Source: Methylosinus sporium
GTDB taxonomy: Bacteria; Pseudomonadota; Alphaproteobacteria; Rhizobiales; Beijerinckiaceae
NCBI RefSeq assembly: GCF_003113265.1
Contig: NZ_PUIV01000030.1
Coordinates: 1 to 46,328 of the forward strand
DNA: 46,328 nucleotides
Direction of reading: 5' to 3'
Every line of letters begins with the position of its first letter. Within the stretch, counting starts at the first letter, position 1. Of this stretch, positions 24,625-33,499 are shown piece by piece. The position numbers and the translations under genes were made by a program. The notes below the pieces were generated by a model. It searched no databases, was not told the DNA's origin, and saw only the letters and a list, made by a program, of their open reading frames with translations.

Positions 24625-25100
24625 GATATTTTTTTCTCCGCTCGAGGCTCGGCTCGACTGATAATTCAATCGCGTCGCGGCCGCAACCAGCGTTCCGAGC
24701 CTCGGTAGACAGCGCTGCGCGGGGCGGCGGCGGCGCGGCGAAAGGACGCGAGACTTAAGTAACGCGCAGAGACGCCCTGCGCAATCGAAGCGTCGATGCG
24801 TAGGTTTCGAGTCGAAAATCGTGGCGCGAGCGATACGATCTGTTAACATGCGCTCGCCGACGTTGCCCGGGACCAGCCGGCGCATCGTCGTTCGCAGCCG
24901 GCTTTTTCTCCACCGGCGGCGAACGCGTCGAGTAGCGTGAGCGTCGAGGTTCGTCTGTGTCTTTTGCGTCCTTGTCGCGTCGGTTCTCGCAGTAAGCGTC
25001 GATTTCGTCGTAACGTCGGACCGCCGATCATTTTGTCGGCGGCGGGAATATGCTGGTCTCGTCGAATGACTTTTTCGTCAACTCATCTCGCGAGCGATCT
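24625..25100. other. 476-bp intergenic region between sdhC and a FixJ-like gene
   Basis: I recognise no protein gene in this divergent spacer. It should contain the sdh promoter on the minus strand and the regulator's promoter on the plus strand. It also holds a plus-strand intrinsic terminator at 24875-24907 with no plus-strand gene in front of it, and an inverted repeat CCGCCGA/TCGGCGG at 25021-25042 near the regulator start. A small RNA or a regulatory leader is therefore possible. Confidence 0.5.
24875..24907 (+). terminator. Orphan intrinsic terminator in the sdh-regulator spacer
   Basis: The 7-bp stem AGCCGGC/GCCGGCT (24875-24881 and 24897-24903) with a 15-base loop runs straight into five T residues (24903-24907). 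The T-run is on the plus strand only, and the nearest plus-strand gene upstream ends at 19383. Confidence 0.6.
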
Positions 25101-25823
25101 ATGAATTACAGTGAAACCATCCATATCTTGAACATCGACCCGATCATTCGTTCGTCTTTGACGAGCGCGCTGGACAGGGCGGATTATCACCTTCGCCTGC
25201 ATGAGGACGCGGGACGCTTCTTCGAAGCCGTCGAAACCGACAGCCGCGGCTGCGTCATCATCTATGTCGACATGCCCGAGATGATCGGGATCGAATTATT
25301 GAGAGACGCCAAGGCGCGGCGGATCGAATTGCCGATCATCGTCATCACCGCCCAGGCCAATGTCCGGGGCGCGATCCAAGTGATGAAGGAAGGGGCGTTC
25401 GATCTGCTCGAATTGCCCGTCAACGAGGCCAAGCTCCTCGCCTCCGTGCAGCAGGCGCTGACCCGCCGCGTGGATCATCGCGCCTATCGCGGCCGCACGC
25501 GGACCACGCCCGGCCGGCTCGCGACGCTCACCAATCGTGAGAACGACGTGCTCGCCGGGCTCGTCGAGGGCAAGCTCAACAAGGTCATCGCCCATGAGCT
25601 CGGCATCAGCGCCCGCACGGTCGAGACCCATCGCTCCCACATCATGACCAAGATGCGCGTGAAGAGCGTCGCCGATCTCGTACGTATCTCGCTCGGCGCG
25701 CCGCGGCCCGATCCGGCCGTTCGCCTCGGGGCGCCGCGACCGCCCGTCGATCCGGCCGCCCGCATGGGAACGCCGGCCCCGCGGGCGCTGGCGGAGCCGG
25801 GAGCGGCCGCGACCCGCCGGTGA
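25101..25823 (+). CDS. FixJ/LuxR-type regulator with degenerate receiver domain
   Basis: The 240-residue protein has a receiver domain (about residues 5-120), a LuxR/FixJ helix-turn-helix (about 138-198: LTNRENDVLAGLVEGKLNKVIA and SARTVETHRSHI) and a Pro/Arg-rich tail. Compared with FixJ, the receiver has lost its phosphorylation residues. The acidic pocket is N11-I12-D13, the phospho-Asp position is Y55 (IIYVDMPEM) and the conserved Lys of EKPF is Leu (ELPV). It probably works without phosphorylation. I chose ATG 25101, matching the domain start; ATG 25050 (MLVSSN) is also possible. The gene is divergent from sdhC. Its targets are unknown. Confidence 0.85.
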   Translation: MNYSETIHILNIDPIIRSSLTSALDRADYHLRLHEDAGRFFEAVETDSRGCVIIYVDMPEMIGIELLRDAKARRIELPIIVITAQANVRGAIQVMKEGAFDLLELPVNEAKLLASVQQALTRRVDHRAYRGRTRTTPGRLATLTNRENDVLAGLVEGKLNKVIAHELGISARTVETHRSHIMTKMRVKSVADLVRISLGAPRPDPAVRLGAPRPPVDPAARMGTPAPRALAEPGAAATRR

Positions 25824-25832
25824 AATTAATGA

Positions 25833-25882
25833 CGCCGGAGCATTGCGCATTCGAATAGCCATGCGAACGCCATGCTCCGGCG
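25833..25882 (+). terminator. Long hairpin between the regulator and alr
   Basis: Outer arms CGCCGGAGCAT (25833-25843) and ATGCTCCGGCG (25872-25882) pair perfectly, with an inner CGCAT/ATGCG stem in between. It starts 10 bases after the regulator stop and ends 15 bases before the alr start, and probably terminates the regulator transcript or acts as a leader for alr. Confidence 0.55.
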
Positions 25883-25897
25883 CTAGAATAATCCGTC

Positions 25898-27043
25898 ATG
25901 AGATTCGACCGATCGGCCCGAGCGCCCCTGAACGAGACCGCCCCCGCCGAGGCGCGCGCGGGGGCGATTCTCACCATTGATCTCACCGCCCTCGTCGCCA
26001 ATTGGCGACGCCTCGCCGCGCGCGCCAGCGCGAGCGAATGCGCCGCCGTGGTCAAGGCCGACGCCTATGGCCTCGGCGCCGAGGCTTCCGTGCGGGCCCT
26101 GGCCGCCGTCGGCTGCCGCACATTTTTTGTCGCCACCGCCGGGGAAGGCGAGCGCATTCGCGCCGTCGCGCCGCGCGCCATCGTCTATGTGCTCGAGGGC
26201 CTGCCGCGCGGAGGCGCCCGCGCTCTGGCCGCCGCGCGGCTGCGCCCGGTTCTGGCCTCGCTCGAGGAAATCCGCGAATGGGGGGCTTTCGGCCGCTCCA
26301 TCGGCCGCCGTCTGCCCGCGGCGCTGCAATTCGACACCGGCATGAATCGGCTGGGACTCGCGCTGCGCGACGCCGAGGCCGCAGCCATAGCGGCGCAGGA
26401 TGTGGACCTCACGCTGACGATGAGCCATTTCGTCTGCGCCCAATGGACGGACGACCCGCGCAACGCGCGGCAGATCGCCGCTTTCGAGGAGGCGCGGCGC
26501 GCCTTCCCCGGCGCGCCGGCCTCGCTCTGCAACTCATCCGGGATTTTTCTGGCGCAGCAGCCGCATTATGATGTGCTGCGTCCCGGCTACGCCCTTTATG
26601 GCGGCAATCCGACGCCCTCCGCGCCCAATCCGATGCTGAGCGTCGCCCGGCTCGAGGCGCCGATTCTGGCGACGCGCTGGATCGAGGCCGGCGAGAGCGT
26701 CGGCTATGACGGCGTGTGGACGGCGGCGCGGCCGACAAGGCTGGCGACGCTCGGCCTCGGTTATGGCGATGGCTTTCCGGCCGCCGTCGGCGGGGCGGGC
26801 CGCCCCGCTCCCGAGGCGATCGTGGCCGGACGGCGCTGCCCGATCGTCGGCCGCGTGTCGATGGATTTCGTCATGCTCGATGTGACCGACGTCCCCGAGG
26901 GCGCGGTCTATCGCGGCCAGACGGTGGAGCTGTTGGGCGAGACGATCGGCGTCGACGAGCTAGCGCTGCGCTGCGGCACGATCGGCTATGAGATTTTGAC
27001 CCGGCTCGGGCGACGCTATGAGCGGGTCTATATCGGCGGGTGA
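25898..27043 (+). CDS. alr: Alanine racemase
   Basis: This PLP enzyme interconverts L- and D-alanine to supply D-alanine for peptidoglycan. The 381-residue product has the PLP-binding lysine K53 in AAVVKADAYGLGA, the TIM-barrel motif LQFDTGMNRLG, the second catalytic base Y270 in GYDGVW, and RVSMDFVMLDVTD in the C-terminal beta domain. Length is typical. It ends four bases before the end of the convergent maf gene. In Rhizobiales alr often lies near dnaB or radA; here it is separated from radA by about 18 kb. Confidence 0.96.
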   Translation: MRFDRSARAPLNETAPAEARAGAILTIDLTALVANWRRLAARASASECAAVVKADAYGLGAEASVRALAAVGCRTFFVATAGEGERIRAVAPRAIVYVLEGLPRGGARALAAARLRPVLASLEEIREWGAFGRSIGRRLPAALQFDTGMNRLGLALRDAEAAAIAAQDVDLTLTMSHFVCAQWTDDPRNARQIAAFEEARRAFPGAPASLCNSSGIFLAQQPHYDVLRPGYALYGGNPTPSAPNPMLSVARLEAPILATRWIEAGESVGYDGVWTAARPTRLATLGLGYGDGFPAAVGGAGRPAPEAIVAGRRCPIVGRVSMDFVMLDVTDVPEGAVYRGQTVELLGETIGVDELALRCGTIGYEILTRLGRRYERVYIGG

Positions 27044-27047
27044 ACGC

Positions 27048-27704
27048 TCACGCCCCCTCGAACCAGGGCGTCAGCACCGGATAGCCCTCGCCGGCCAGCA
27101 GCGCCGCGGTCTCATAGAGCGGCAGGCCGACGACACCCGAATAAGAGCCGATGAGCCGCACCGCGAAAGCGCCCGCGAGCCCCTGAATCGCATAGCCGCC
27201 CGCCTTGCCGCGCCATTCGCCGGAGGCGAGATAGGCGTCGATCTCGGTCGCGCCAAGGCGCTTGAAGCGCAGCCGCGATTCGACCAGGCGGCGGCGCTCG
27301 GCCCCTCGCGGCGTGATCAGCGTGACGCCGGTAAAAACCCTATGCTGGCGGCCCGAGAGCAGGCGCAGGCAATCCTCGGCCTGCTCTATGTCCTCGCATT
27401 TGGGCAGAATTCTCCGGCCGACCGCCACCACAGTGTCGGCGGCGAGCACATAGCTCCCCTCGAGCCGAGGCTGATAGCCCATGGTCTTCACGGCCGCCGC
27501 GGCCTTCTCGCCGGAAAGACGCTGGGCGAGGCTGCGCGGCAGCTCGTTGCGCTGCGGAGTCTCGTCTATGTCGGTCGGCAGCAGCGCATCGACGTCGAGG
27601 CCGATCTGCTGGAGCAGCTCGAGCCTGCGCGGCGAGGCGGAGGCCAGCACCAGCTTGGGCCGCGTATCGGTCGGGTGGGACGTCAAGACGATCGGCTCCG
27701 CCAT
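27048..27704 (-). CDS. maf: Maf family nucleoside triphosphate pyrophosphatase
   Basis: The 218-residue protein hydrolyses non-standard or modified nucleotides (dTTP/UTP or m7GTP type) and is linked to septum control. It has the family motifs [14 protein letters not shown] near residue 18, [14 protein letters not shown] in the middle, and the C-terminal [28 protein letters not shown]. It lies nine bases after infA on the same strand, an order common in Alphaproteobacteria, and must be in the same operon. There is no clear Shine-Dalgarno sequence before the ATG, so translation may depend on coupling to infA. Confidence 0.93.
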   Translation of the reverse strand: MAEPIVLTSHPTDTRPKLVLASASPRRLELLQQIGLDVDALLPTDIDETPQRNELPRSLAQRLSGEKAAAAVKTMGYQPRLEGSYVLAADTVVAVGRRILPKCEDIEQAEDCLRLLSGRQHRVFTGVTLITPRGAERRRLVESRLRFKRLGATEIDAYLASGEWRGKAGGYAIQGLAGAFAVRLIGSYSGVVGLPLYETAALLAGEGYPVLTPWFEGA

Positions 27705-27713
27705 AAATCGAAA

Positions 27714-27932
27714 TTATTTGAAACGATAGGTAATCCGCCCTTTGGTGAGGTCATAGGGCGTCATCTCCACGAGAACCTTGTCCCCGGTGAGCACGCGGAT
27801 GCGGTTCTTGCGCATCTTTCCGGCCGTATGGGCGATGATCTCGTGCTCGTTCTCGAGCTTGACCCGAAACATCGCGCTGGGCAGCAGCTCGGTGACGACT
27901 CCGGGAAACTCCAACAGTTCTTCCTTGGCCAT
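27714..27932 (-). CDS. infA: Translation initiation factor IF-1
   Basis: The 72-residue OB-fold protein binds the ribosomal A site during initiation. It begins [11 protein letters not shown], contains [31 protein letters not shown] and ends ITYRFK, matching IF-1 over its full length. The ATG is preceded by AAGGAA. It forms an operon with maf. Confidence 0.98.
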   Translation of the reverse strand: MAKEELLEFPGVVTELLPSAMFRVKLENEHEIIAHTAGKMRKNRIRVLTGDKVLVEMTPYDLTKGRITYRFK

Positions 27933-27977
27933 GTGGTTCCTTCTTCAGAGGCCGTAGCGGACCTCGGATAGCGAAAG

Positions 27978-27996
27978 GCCCGCTTGCGAAGCGGGC
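27978..27996 (-). terminator. Terminator hairpin between the AI-2E permease and infA
   Basis: Arms GCCCGCTT (27978-27985) and AAGCGGGC (27989-27996) around a three-base loop; on the minus strand a CTTTC tract follows. It probably ends the AI-2E permease transcript, whose gene stops at 28098. Confidence 0.6.
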
Positions 27997-28097
27997 GCTC
28001 ATCAATATGGGATCGAAGCCGGGACGCGCAAATCCGCGCCGGACCCTAATCGAGTACGGCCGATTTGTGAACCTCGGCTTTCGCCCTGTCGCGCCGT

Positions 28098-29276
28098 TCA
28101 GCGCTCGGGCGCGGAAGCGGTCGACGCGGGCGGCTCGAGCGCGCGCGGCTCGGGAGCGGTCGGCTCGGGAGCGGCCGGCTCCGGCGTCGCGACGAGGACG
28201 CCGCTCTTGCCCTCCCCCGCCCAGGCGCTCAGCAGCTCCCAGGCGACGGCCAGCACCACCGGACCGACGAAGAGGCCGATGATTCCATGCACCAACACGC
28301 CGCCGATGACGCCGACGATGATGACGAGCAAGGGCGTCGTGAGCCCGCGCGCGATGACGATGGGCTTCAGCACATTGTCGACCAGCGTCACCGTCAACAT
28401 GCAGCAGGTGAAGAGCAACGCCGGCAGCGTGCGCATCTCGGTCCAGGCCCAGAGAATCGAGGGCACCACGACGAGCAGCGGCCCGATCTGGACGATCGCC
28501 AGCACCAGAATGCACAAGGTCAGCAGGCTGGCGCCGGGCGCGCCGGCGAGCTGCAAGCCGAGCCCGCCGATCGCCGCCTGCAGCAGCGACACGCCGATGA
28601 CGCCGCGCGAGACCGTGCGGATCGTCGAGCCCGCGAGCTCCACGAAATGCTCGGCGCGTTTCGAATCGATTCGCGTCACCGCCGTCTTTATGGCGCGCAC
28701 CAGCGCCGGCCCGGGCGCGAACAGGAAGCCGGCGATGATCACCGAAATCAGAAATTTGAACACGCCTGCGCCGGCGTTTTTGGTGGCGTCGAGCGCGATC
28801 TCGCCATAGGGCTTGAGCTGCGGCAGCGCCTGGGCGAGCGCACTGCGCAGATTGGTGGAGGCGAGCTCCCAGAATTCGTAGGCCGATTCGCCGACGAAGG
28901 GCCAGCTGCGCAGCGCCTCGGGCGGCGGCGGCACCCAGACGCCGCCGGCGTCTATGCGCTCGGAGAGGACGCGCAAGCCGTCGACGACCCCGAGGCCGAG
29001 CCAGGTCGCCGGCCCGATGACGAAGAGCAGGCCGAGGAGCGTGATGACGACGGCCGCCAGCCGTCGCCGCCCGCCGAGCCGGACCGCCGTCCACTCGAAC
29101 ACGGGATAGAGCGCCACGGCGAGAATGGCGCTCCAGGTCACGATGGTGACGAAGGGCCTCACCAGCAGGAAAGACCAATAGGCGAGCGCGCCGAGCGCGC
29201 CGAGCCGGATGATCAGGTCGATGAGTGTCGCGTTCAGCCGCCTCCGGCCGGACGCTTCGCGCTGGTCCTCGATCAC
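28098..29276 (-). CDS. AI-2E family transporter
   Basis: The 392-residue inner-membrane protein belongs to the AI-2E (PerM/TqsA-like) exporter family. It has two N-terminal hydrophobic helices, a soluble middle stretch with an amphipathic helix (about 130-200), and five to six further helices including LVDNVLKPIVIARGLTTPLLVI and GIIGLFVGPVVLAVAWELL. Members export small molecules or act as sodium/proton antiporters, so the name does not prove quorum-signal transport. The C-terminal 40 residues are a Pro/Glu/Ala repeat (PEPAAPEPTAPEP). It starts at GTG 29276 with GGGGATAG upstream. Confidence 0.88.
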   Translation of the reverse strand: MIEDQREASGRRRLNATLIDLIIRLGALGALAYWSFLLVRPFVTIVTWSAILAVALYPVFEWTAVRLGGRRRLAAVVITLLGLLFVIGPATWLGLGVVDGLRVLSERIDAGGVWVPPPPEALRSWPFVGESAYEFWELASTNLRSALAQALPQLKPYGEIALDATKNAGAGVFKFLISVIIAGFLFAPGPALVRAIKTAVTRIDSKRAEHFVELAGSTIRTVSRGVIGVSLLQAAIGGLGLQLAGAPGASLLTLCILVLAIVQIGPLLVVVPSILWAWTEMRTLPALLFTCCMLTVTLVDNVLKPIVIARGLTTPLLVIIVGVIGGVLVHGIIGLFVGPVVLAVAWELLSAWAGEGKSGVLVATPEPAAPEPTAPEPRALEPPASTASAPER

Positions 29277-29379
29277 CGAGCTATCCCCAATTTCTTTCGC
29301 GCCCCGCCCTGCGGCGCGCCTCCCCCGGACAACATAGCGCGGATCGGCAATGGTTTCACGCCCGCTGCTGCGTTTCCGC

Positions 29380-29883
29380 CTATCGCCCGAAGGCCATGGC
29401 GAGCCGCGCCCCGATCAGCCGTCCGAAGAGCCGCAGCGGAAAGCCACGGAAAGCCGGCGCATCCTGCGGCAGCGGCAGCGCCGAGCGCCGGCGCGCGACC
29501 TTTGTCCGCATCTCGATCGGCGGCAGATCGCCGGCGTAGCGCAGCCGATAGGTGGAAACCCAGAAACCGGGATCGAATTTCAGGAACATGCCCGTGCTGC
29601 AGCAGGAGGCGACCACCCTGCGGGTCGGCGAATCGGGCTTCAGCCGGTGGTCCTCGAGCAGCTCCGCGCCCGCGACGCAGCGAAAACGGTCGTCACGAAA
29701 CGTGAGATAAGGCGTGCCGCCGTCGGGATCGCGGAGGAGATGCGCATGGGGCAGAGCCTCGATCCTGCGGCCGCCCTCCTGGCAATCGGAGCAATAGCAG
29801 ACGGCGCTGACGATCGGCTCGCCGACCGCCTCGCAGCGCACACGCCCGCAGGCGCAGGTAAAATCTCGGATGAGGGAAGCCAT
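29380..29883 (-). CDS. GFA/CENP-V-like zinc-binding protein
   Basis: The 167-residue protein has the zinc-ligand pattern of the glutathione-dependent formaldehyde-activating (GFA) fold: CACG near residue 10, CYCSDCQ near 29-35 and a CC pair near residue 94. GFA itself adds formaldehyde to glutathione, which would suit a methylotroph, but many members of the fold have no known activity. Its length and the extended C terminus suggest a divergent subgroup. The ATG has GAGGAT upstream. It lies 54 bp downstream of the TAXI protein gene on the same strand and may share its transcript. Confidence 0.72.
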   Translation of the reverse strand: MASLIRDFTCACGRVRCEAVGEPIVSAVCYCSDCQEGGRRIEALPHAHLLRDPDGGTPYLTFRDDRFRCVAGAELLEDHRLKPDSPTRRVVASCCSTGMFLKFDPGFWVSTYRLRYAGDLPPIEMRTKVARRRSALPLPQDAPAFRGFPLRLFGRLIGARLAMAFGR

Positions 29884-29937
29884 GTCGGAAATCCTCTGCT
29901 CGAAACCGACGACATTATAGCGACCCCGGCGCGAGCG

Positions 29938-31242
29938 TCATGCGGCGCGCAAACCGTCCTTCCTGCGCTCGATCGAACGCCGCGCATGGTCGATGGCGAG
30001 CGAGGACACGGGATATTGATCCGCCGCGGTCTCGCCATCCGCGAGCTTGTTGACGCAATCGGCGACGAGCCCGCGAAACTCCGTCTCGATTCGCTCGAGG
30101 CCCGCGCTGTCGGCCGTCAGCGCCTCGTCCGCGAGGGTCAGCAGGCGGAAGACGCGATTTTGGTCCTGCACGAGGCGCCGATTGTTCCATAGGCCGAGCA
30201 GCACGGCGACGAGCGAGCCCAAAAGGCTCAGCGGAATGCCGATAATGTAGAGATATTGCTGGAACGAATCGAAAAAGCTCTGATCGCCGCTCGCGAGATA
30301 GGCGGCGACGCCAGGGTGGACCGGCAGCAGCGGGTTCTGCGCGTCGAGATCGGGCGCCTCGATCTGGGTCCCGCCCGGCGAGAGGGCGGCGAGCTTGGCC
30401 TTGGTCTTGAAAATGGAGCGGCCGATCGCCCCGGCCACCACATTGAGCATCGAAAAAGGCGCGACCAGCCGATAGGTGACGGCGAGGCCCTTCACCGTAT
30501 CGTCGGGCACGGGCGGATGCGCCTTGAAGGTGCCTTCGGGGATATCCACAGATTCGAAGCCCGGAAAGCGCTTCACCAGCGCGTCGGCCTGATCCATCGG
30601 CAGGAGCTGGGGCGGGCTCTTCATCGCCTTGGCGATGGAGGCGACGACATCGACCGCCTGCCCCGGCCCGATCGGCCCGACCGCCAACGCCGCCGCCACG
30701 CGGCCCGCGCGCATGGCCGGGCCGATCTCGCCGAGCGGCAGGACGAGGCGCTTCACGCTCGCCGCGGGGACGTCGAAATAGGCGAGAATATCATCGAGCG
30801 CATGCTGATTTTCCGTCTGCAGCGCGCCCTCCGGCACGGCGATGGTCTTGCGGGCGAGGCCGGCGGCGTCCTTGATCGGCGAGCCATGCGGCAGCACGAT
30901 CGCCACCACGTCGCGGCGCAGAATGGCGATGGTCTGGCCATTGGAGGGCGGCGCGACATCGGTACGCACGATGGCGAGATTGACCTTGCGGTCCTCGAGC
31001 GCCTTGGCGCTGGCCGAAAGATCGGCGACCGGGACCTCCTCTATGCGGATGAAGGGGTGCGACCCCGACACGACATGAATGAAGGTGGAGATGGTGCGCT
31101 GAGCCGGCGACATCGCCGGGCCTGTGGTGATGCGCAAGGTCGCCCGCGGCGACAGGTAATAAAAGAGCGACAGCGCCGCCGCGAGCGCGAACAGCAGAAC
31201 CGCGACCCAGAAGACGAGACGCGGCGCATGGCCTTTGGGCAT
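29938..31242 (-). CDS. TAXI-family solute-binding protein with two membrane anchors
   Basis: The 434-residue product has an N-terminal transmembrane helix (LVFWVAVLLFALAAALSLFYYL). A periplasmic TAXI-type binding domain follows (about 35-320: LRITTGPAMSPAQRT, KVNLAIVRTD and DAAGLARKTIAVPEG). A second transmembrane helix lies at about 330-352, then roughly 80 charged, helical residues facing the cytoplasm. Typical TAXI proteins are free periplasmic subunits of TRAP transporters, but no TRAP permease gene is in this window. A sensor-like or scaffold role is conceivable. The ATG has GGAGGAGG upstream. Confidence 0.82.
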   Translation of the reverse strand: MPKGHAPRLVFWVAVLLFALAAALSLFYYLSPRATLRITTGPAMSPAQRTISTFIHVVSGSHPFIRIEEVPVADLSASAKALEDRKVNLAIVRTDVAPPSNGQTIAILRRDVVAIVLPHGSPIKDAAGLARKTIAVPEGALQTENQHALDDILAYFDVPAASVKRLVLPLGEIGPAMRAGRVAAALAVGPIGPGQAVDVVASIAKAMKSPPQLLPMDQADALVKRFPGFESVDIPEGTFKAHPPVPDDTVKGLAVTYRLVAPFSMLNVVAGAIGRSIFKTKAKLAALSPGGTQIEAPDLDAQNPLLPVHPGVAAYLASGDQSFFDSFQQYLYIIGIPLSLLGSLVAVLLGLWNNRRLVQDQNRVFRLLTLADEALTADSAGLERIETEFRGLVADCVNKLADGETAADQYPVSSLAIDHARRSIERRKDGLRAA

Positions 31243-31347
31243 GGGGCCTCCTCCCTATGCGCGGAGAAATAGGCCGCCGCGCGCCAGAGCCCACGGCCTT
31301 GTCACGCGCTCTTCCCATTCGCGCGCGCCGGGCATAAATCTCGCCGC

Positions 31348-33318
31348 ATGAGCGATACGCCCGACCTTCCCGAAACCCTCGATGAGGAAGAAGACCTCAC
31401 GGAAGAGGCCGAGGGCGCCGCTCCGCCAGAGCTCGCGGCCGATACGCCGGAGAGCGTCAAGCGCGGCGTCTCGGTCATCAAATCCTACTGGAAGAACGCG
31501 CCCAACGGGCCGGGCGTCTATCGCATGATCGCCGAGAATGGCGAGGTTCTCTATGTCGGCAAGGCCAAGAACGTCAGAAAGCGCATAGCGAGCTACACGC
31601 GCCTCGCCGGCCATGTGAATCGCATTGCGCGCATGATCTCGGCGACCGCCTCGATGATGTTCATCTCGGTCGAGACCGAGACCGAGGCGCTGCTGCTCGA
31701 GACCAATCTCATCAAGCAGATGAAGCCGCGCTTCAACGTGCTGATGCGCGACGACAAGAGCTTTCCCTATATTCTCATCGCGCGCGATCACGACGCGCCG
31801 CAGATCGCCAAGCATCGCGGCGCGCGCTCGCGCAAGGGCGATTATTTCGGCCCCTTCGCCAACGCCGGCGCGGTGGGGCGCGCTCTCAATGCGCTGCAGC
31901 GGGCGTTTCTGCTGCGCTCCTGCACCGATTCGTTTTACGAGAATCGCACGCGGCCCTGCCTGCTCTATCAGATCAAGCGCTGCGCCGGCCCCTGCACGGG
32001 CGAAATCTCGATCGCGGATTATTCCGTGCTGGTGCAGGAGGCGCATGACTTCCTCACCGGTAAGAGCCGCTCCGTGCGCGAGCAGCTCGCTACGGAGATG
32101 ACCGCGGCGGCGGAGCGCCTGGAATTCGAGCGCGCCGCGCGGCTGCGCGACCGCATCTCCGCGCTGTCGCTGATCCAGGGGACTCAAGGCGTCAATCCGC
32201 ACAGCGTCGAGGAGGCCGACGTCTTCGCCATCGCCAAAGAGGCCGGGCGCTTCTGCATCGAGGCCTTCTTCTTCCGCGCCTATCAGAATTGGGGCGACCG
32301 CGCCTATTTCCCGCGCGCCGATCAGAGCCTTTCGGAAGAGGAAGTGCTCGGCTCCTTCCTCGCGCAATTTTATGGCGAGCATCCGCCGGCGCCGCTGGTG
32401 CTGCTCTCCCATGTGATCGAAGATCGCGAGCTATTGGCGCAGGCTCTGTCCGACAAGCTCGGCCGCAAGGTGGAGATCGCGACGCCGCAGCGCGGCGAGA
32501 AGCGCGAGCTGGTCGAGCATGCGCAGACCAACGCCAAGCAGACGCTGACGCGCAAGCTCACCGAGGACGCCAGCCAGGAGAAGCTGCTCATCGCGCTCGG
32601 CGAGATGTTCGGCATGGAGAAGCCCCCGCGCCGCGTCGAGGTCTATGACAATTCCCATACGGGCGGCCAACAGGCGATCGGCGCGATGATCGTCGCCGGG
32701 CCGACGGGCTTCATGAAGACGCATTACCGCACCTTCAACATAAAGCGCGCCGAGATCACGCCCGGCGACGATTACGGCATGATGCGCGAGGTGCTGGCGC
32801 GCCGCTTCGCCCGCATTGCGAAAGACGCGGAAAAGCCCGAGGAGGAAGCGCCGGACGCGTTTCCGTCGAAGCCCGATCTCGTGATTATCGACGGCGGCCG
32901 CGGGCAATTCGACGCCGCGCGCGCCGTGGCGGCGGAGATCGGCCTCGAGGGCGTGACCATCGCCTCCATCGCCAAGGGCGCCGACCGCAACGCCGGCCGC
33001 GAGATGTTTTTCGTCGAGGGCCGCGAGCCCTTCCGCCTGCCGCCGCATGATCCGGCGCTCTATTTCGTCCAGCGCCTGCGCGACGAGGCGCATCGCTTCG
33101 CCATCGGCACGCATCGCGCGCGGCGCAAGAAGGAATTCGCCAAGAACCCGCTGGACGAGATCGCGGGAATAGGGCCGGCGCGTAAACGGGCGCTGCTGCT
33201 CGCCTTCGGCACCGCCAAGGCGGTGGCCGGCGCCGCGCTCTGCGACCTCGAGAATGTGCCGGGCGTGAACAAGGCGACGGCGCGGCTCGTCTTCGATCAT
33301 TTCCAGCGCGGCGGCTGA
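31348..33318 (+). CDS. uvrC: Excinuclease ABC subunit C
   Basis: UvrC makes the two incisions of nucleotide excision repair with UvrAB. The 656-residue product has, after an acidic 40-residue N terminus, a GIY-YIG nuclease ([26 protein letters not shown]), the UVR/UvrB-binding motif ([17 protein letters not shown], about 255-285), an RNase H-like nuclease domain ([22 protein letters not shown]) and C-terminal helix-hairpin-helix repeats ([20 protein letters not shown]). Length is typical. It is followed by pgsA on the same strand, a widespread uvrC-pgsA order. Confidence 0.97.
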   Translation: MSDTPDLPETLDEEEDLTEEAEGAAPPELAADTPESVKRGVSVIKSYWKNAPNGPGVYRMIAENGEVLYVGKAKNVRKRIASYTRLAGHVNRIARMISATASMMFISVETETEALLLETNLIKQMKPRFNVLMRDDKSFPYILIARDHDAPQIAKHRGARSRKGDYFGPFANAGAVGRALNALQRAFLLRSCTDSFYENRTRPCLLYQIKRCAGPCTGEISIADYSVLVQEAHDFLTGKSRSVREQLATEMTAAAERLEFERAARLRDRISALSLIQGTQGVNPHSVEEADVFAIAKEAGRFCIEAFFFRAYQNWGDRAYFPRADQSLSEEEVLGSFLAQFYGEHPPAPLVLLSHVIEDRELLAQALSDKLGRKVEIATPQRGEKRELVEHAQTNAKQTLTRKLTEDASQEKLLIALGEMFGMEKPPRRVEVYDNSHTGGQQAIGAMIVAGPTGFMKTHYRTFNIKRAEITPGDDYGMMREVLARRFARIAKDAEKPEEEAPDAFPSKPDLVIIDGGRGQFDAARAVAAEIGLEGVTIASIAKGADRNAGREMFFVEGREPFRLPPHDPALYFVQRLRDEAHRFAIGTHRARRKKEFAKNPLDEIAGIGPARKRALLLAFGTAKAVAGAALCDLENVPGVNKATARLVFDHFQRGG

Positions 33319-33380
33319 TCGGCGGCCAGCGGCTAAAATTTGTGCGCGGCTCGGCGACGTTCCCGCCGGCGCGCCTCGAG

Positions 33381-33402
33381 CGGCAAAATGCCGGTTTTGC
33401 CG
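33381..33402. repeat. Inverted repeat between uvrC and pgsA
   Basis: Perfect arms CGGCAAAA (33381-33388) and TTTTGCCG (33395-33402) with a six-base spacer. It lies 63 bases after uvrC and 98 before pgsA. It could be a terminator or an operator for pgsA. Confidence 0.45.
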
Positions 33403-33499
33403 AAGCTTCCCGCTGTTGCGCGGGAGATCGGACCGGCGGCGGAGGAGCGCGGCGCCGTCGAGGCGCCCGTCTCTTCTATTGACAAGAGAGGCGCTGGGC

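Noticed and set aside
27933-28097. Possible tRNA suggested by a T-loop-like CTTCGATCCC on the minus strand
   Set aside because: No matching acceptor stem, D-arm or anticodon arm; only the terminator hairpin at 27978-27996 is supported.
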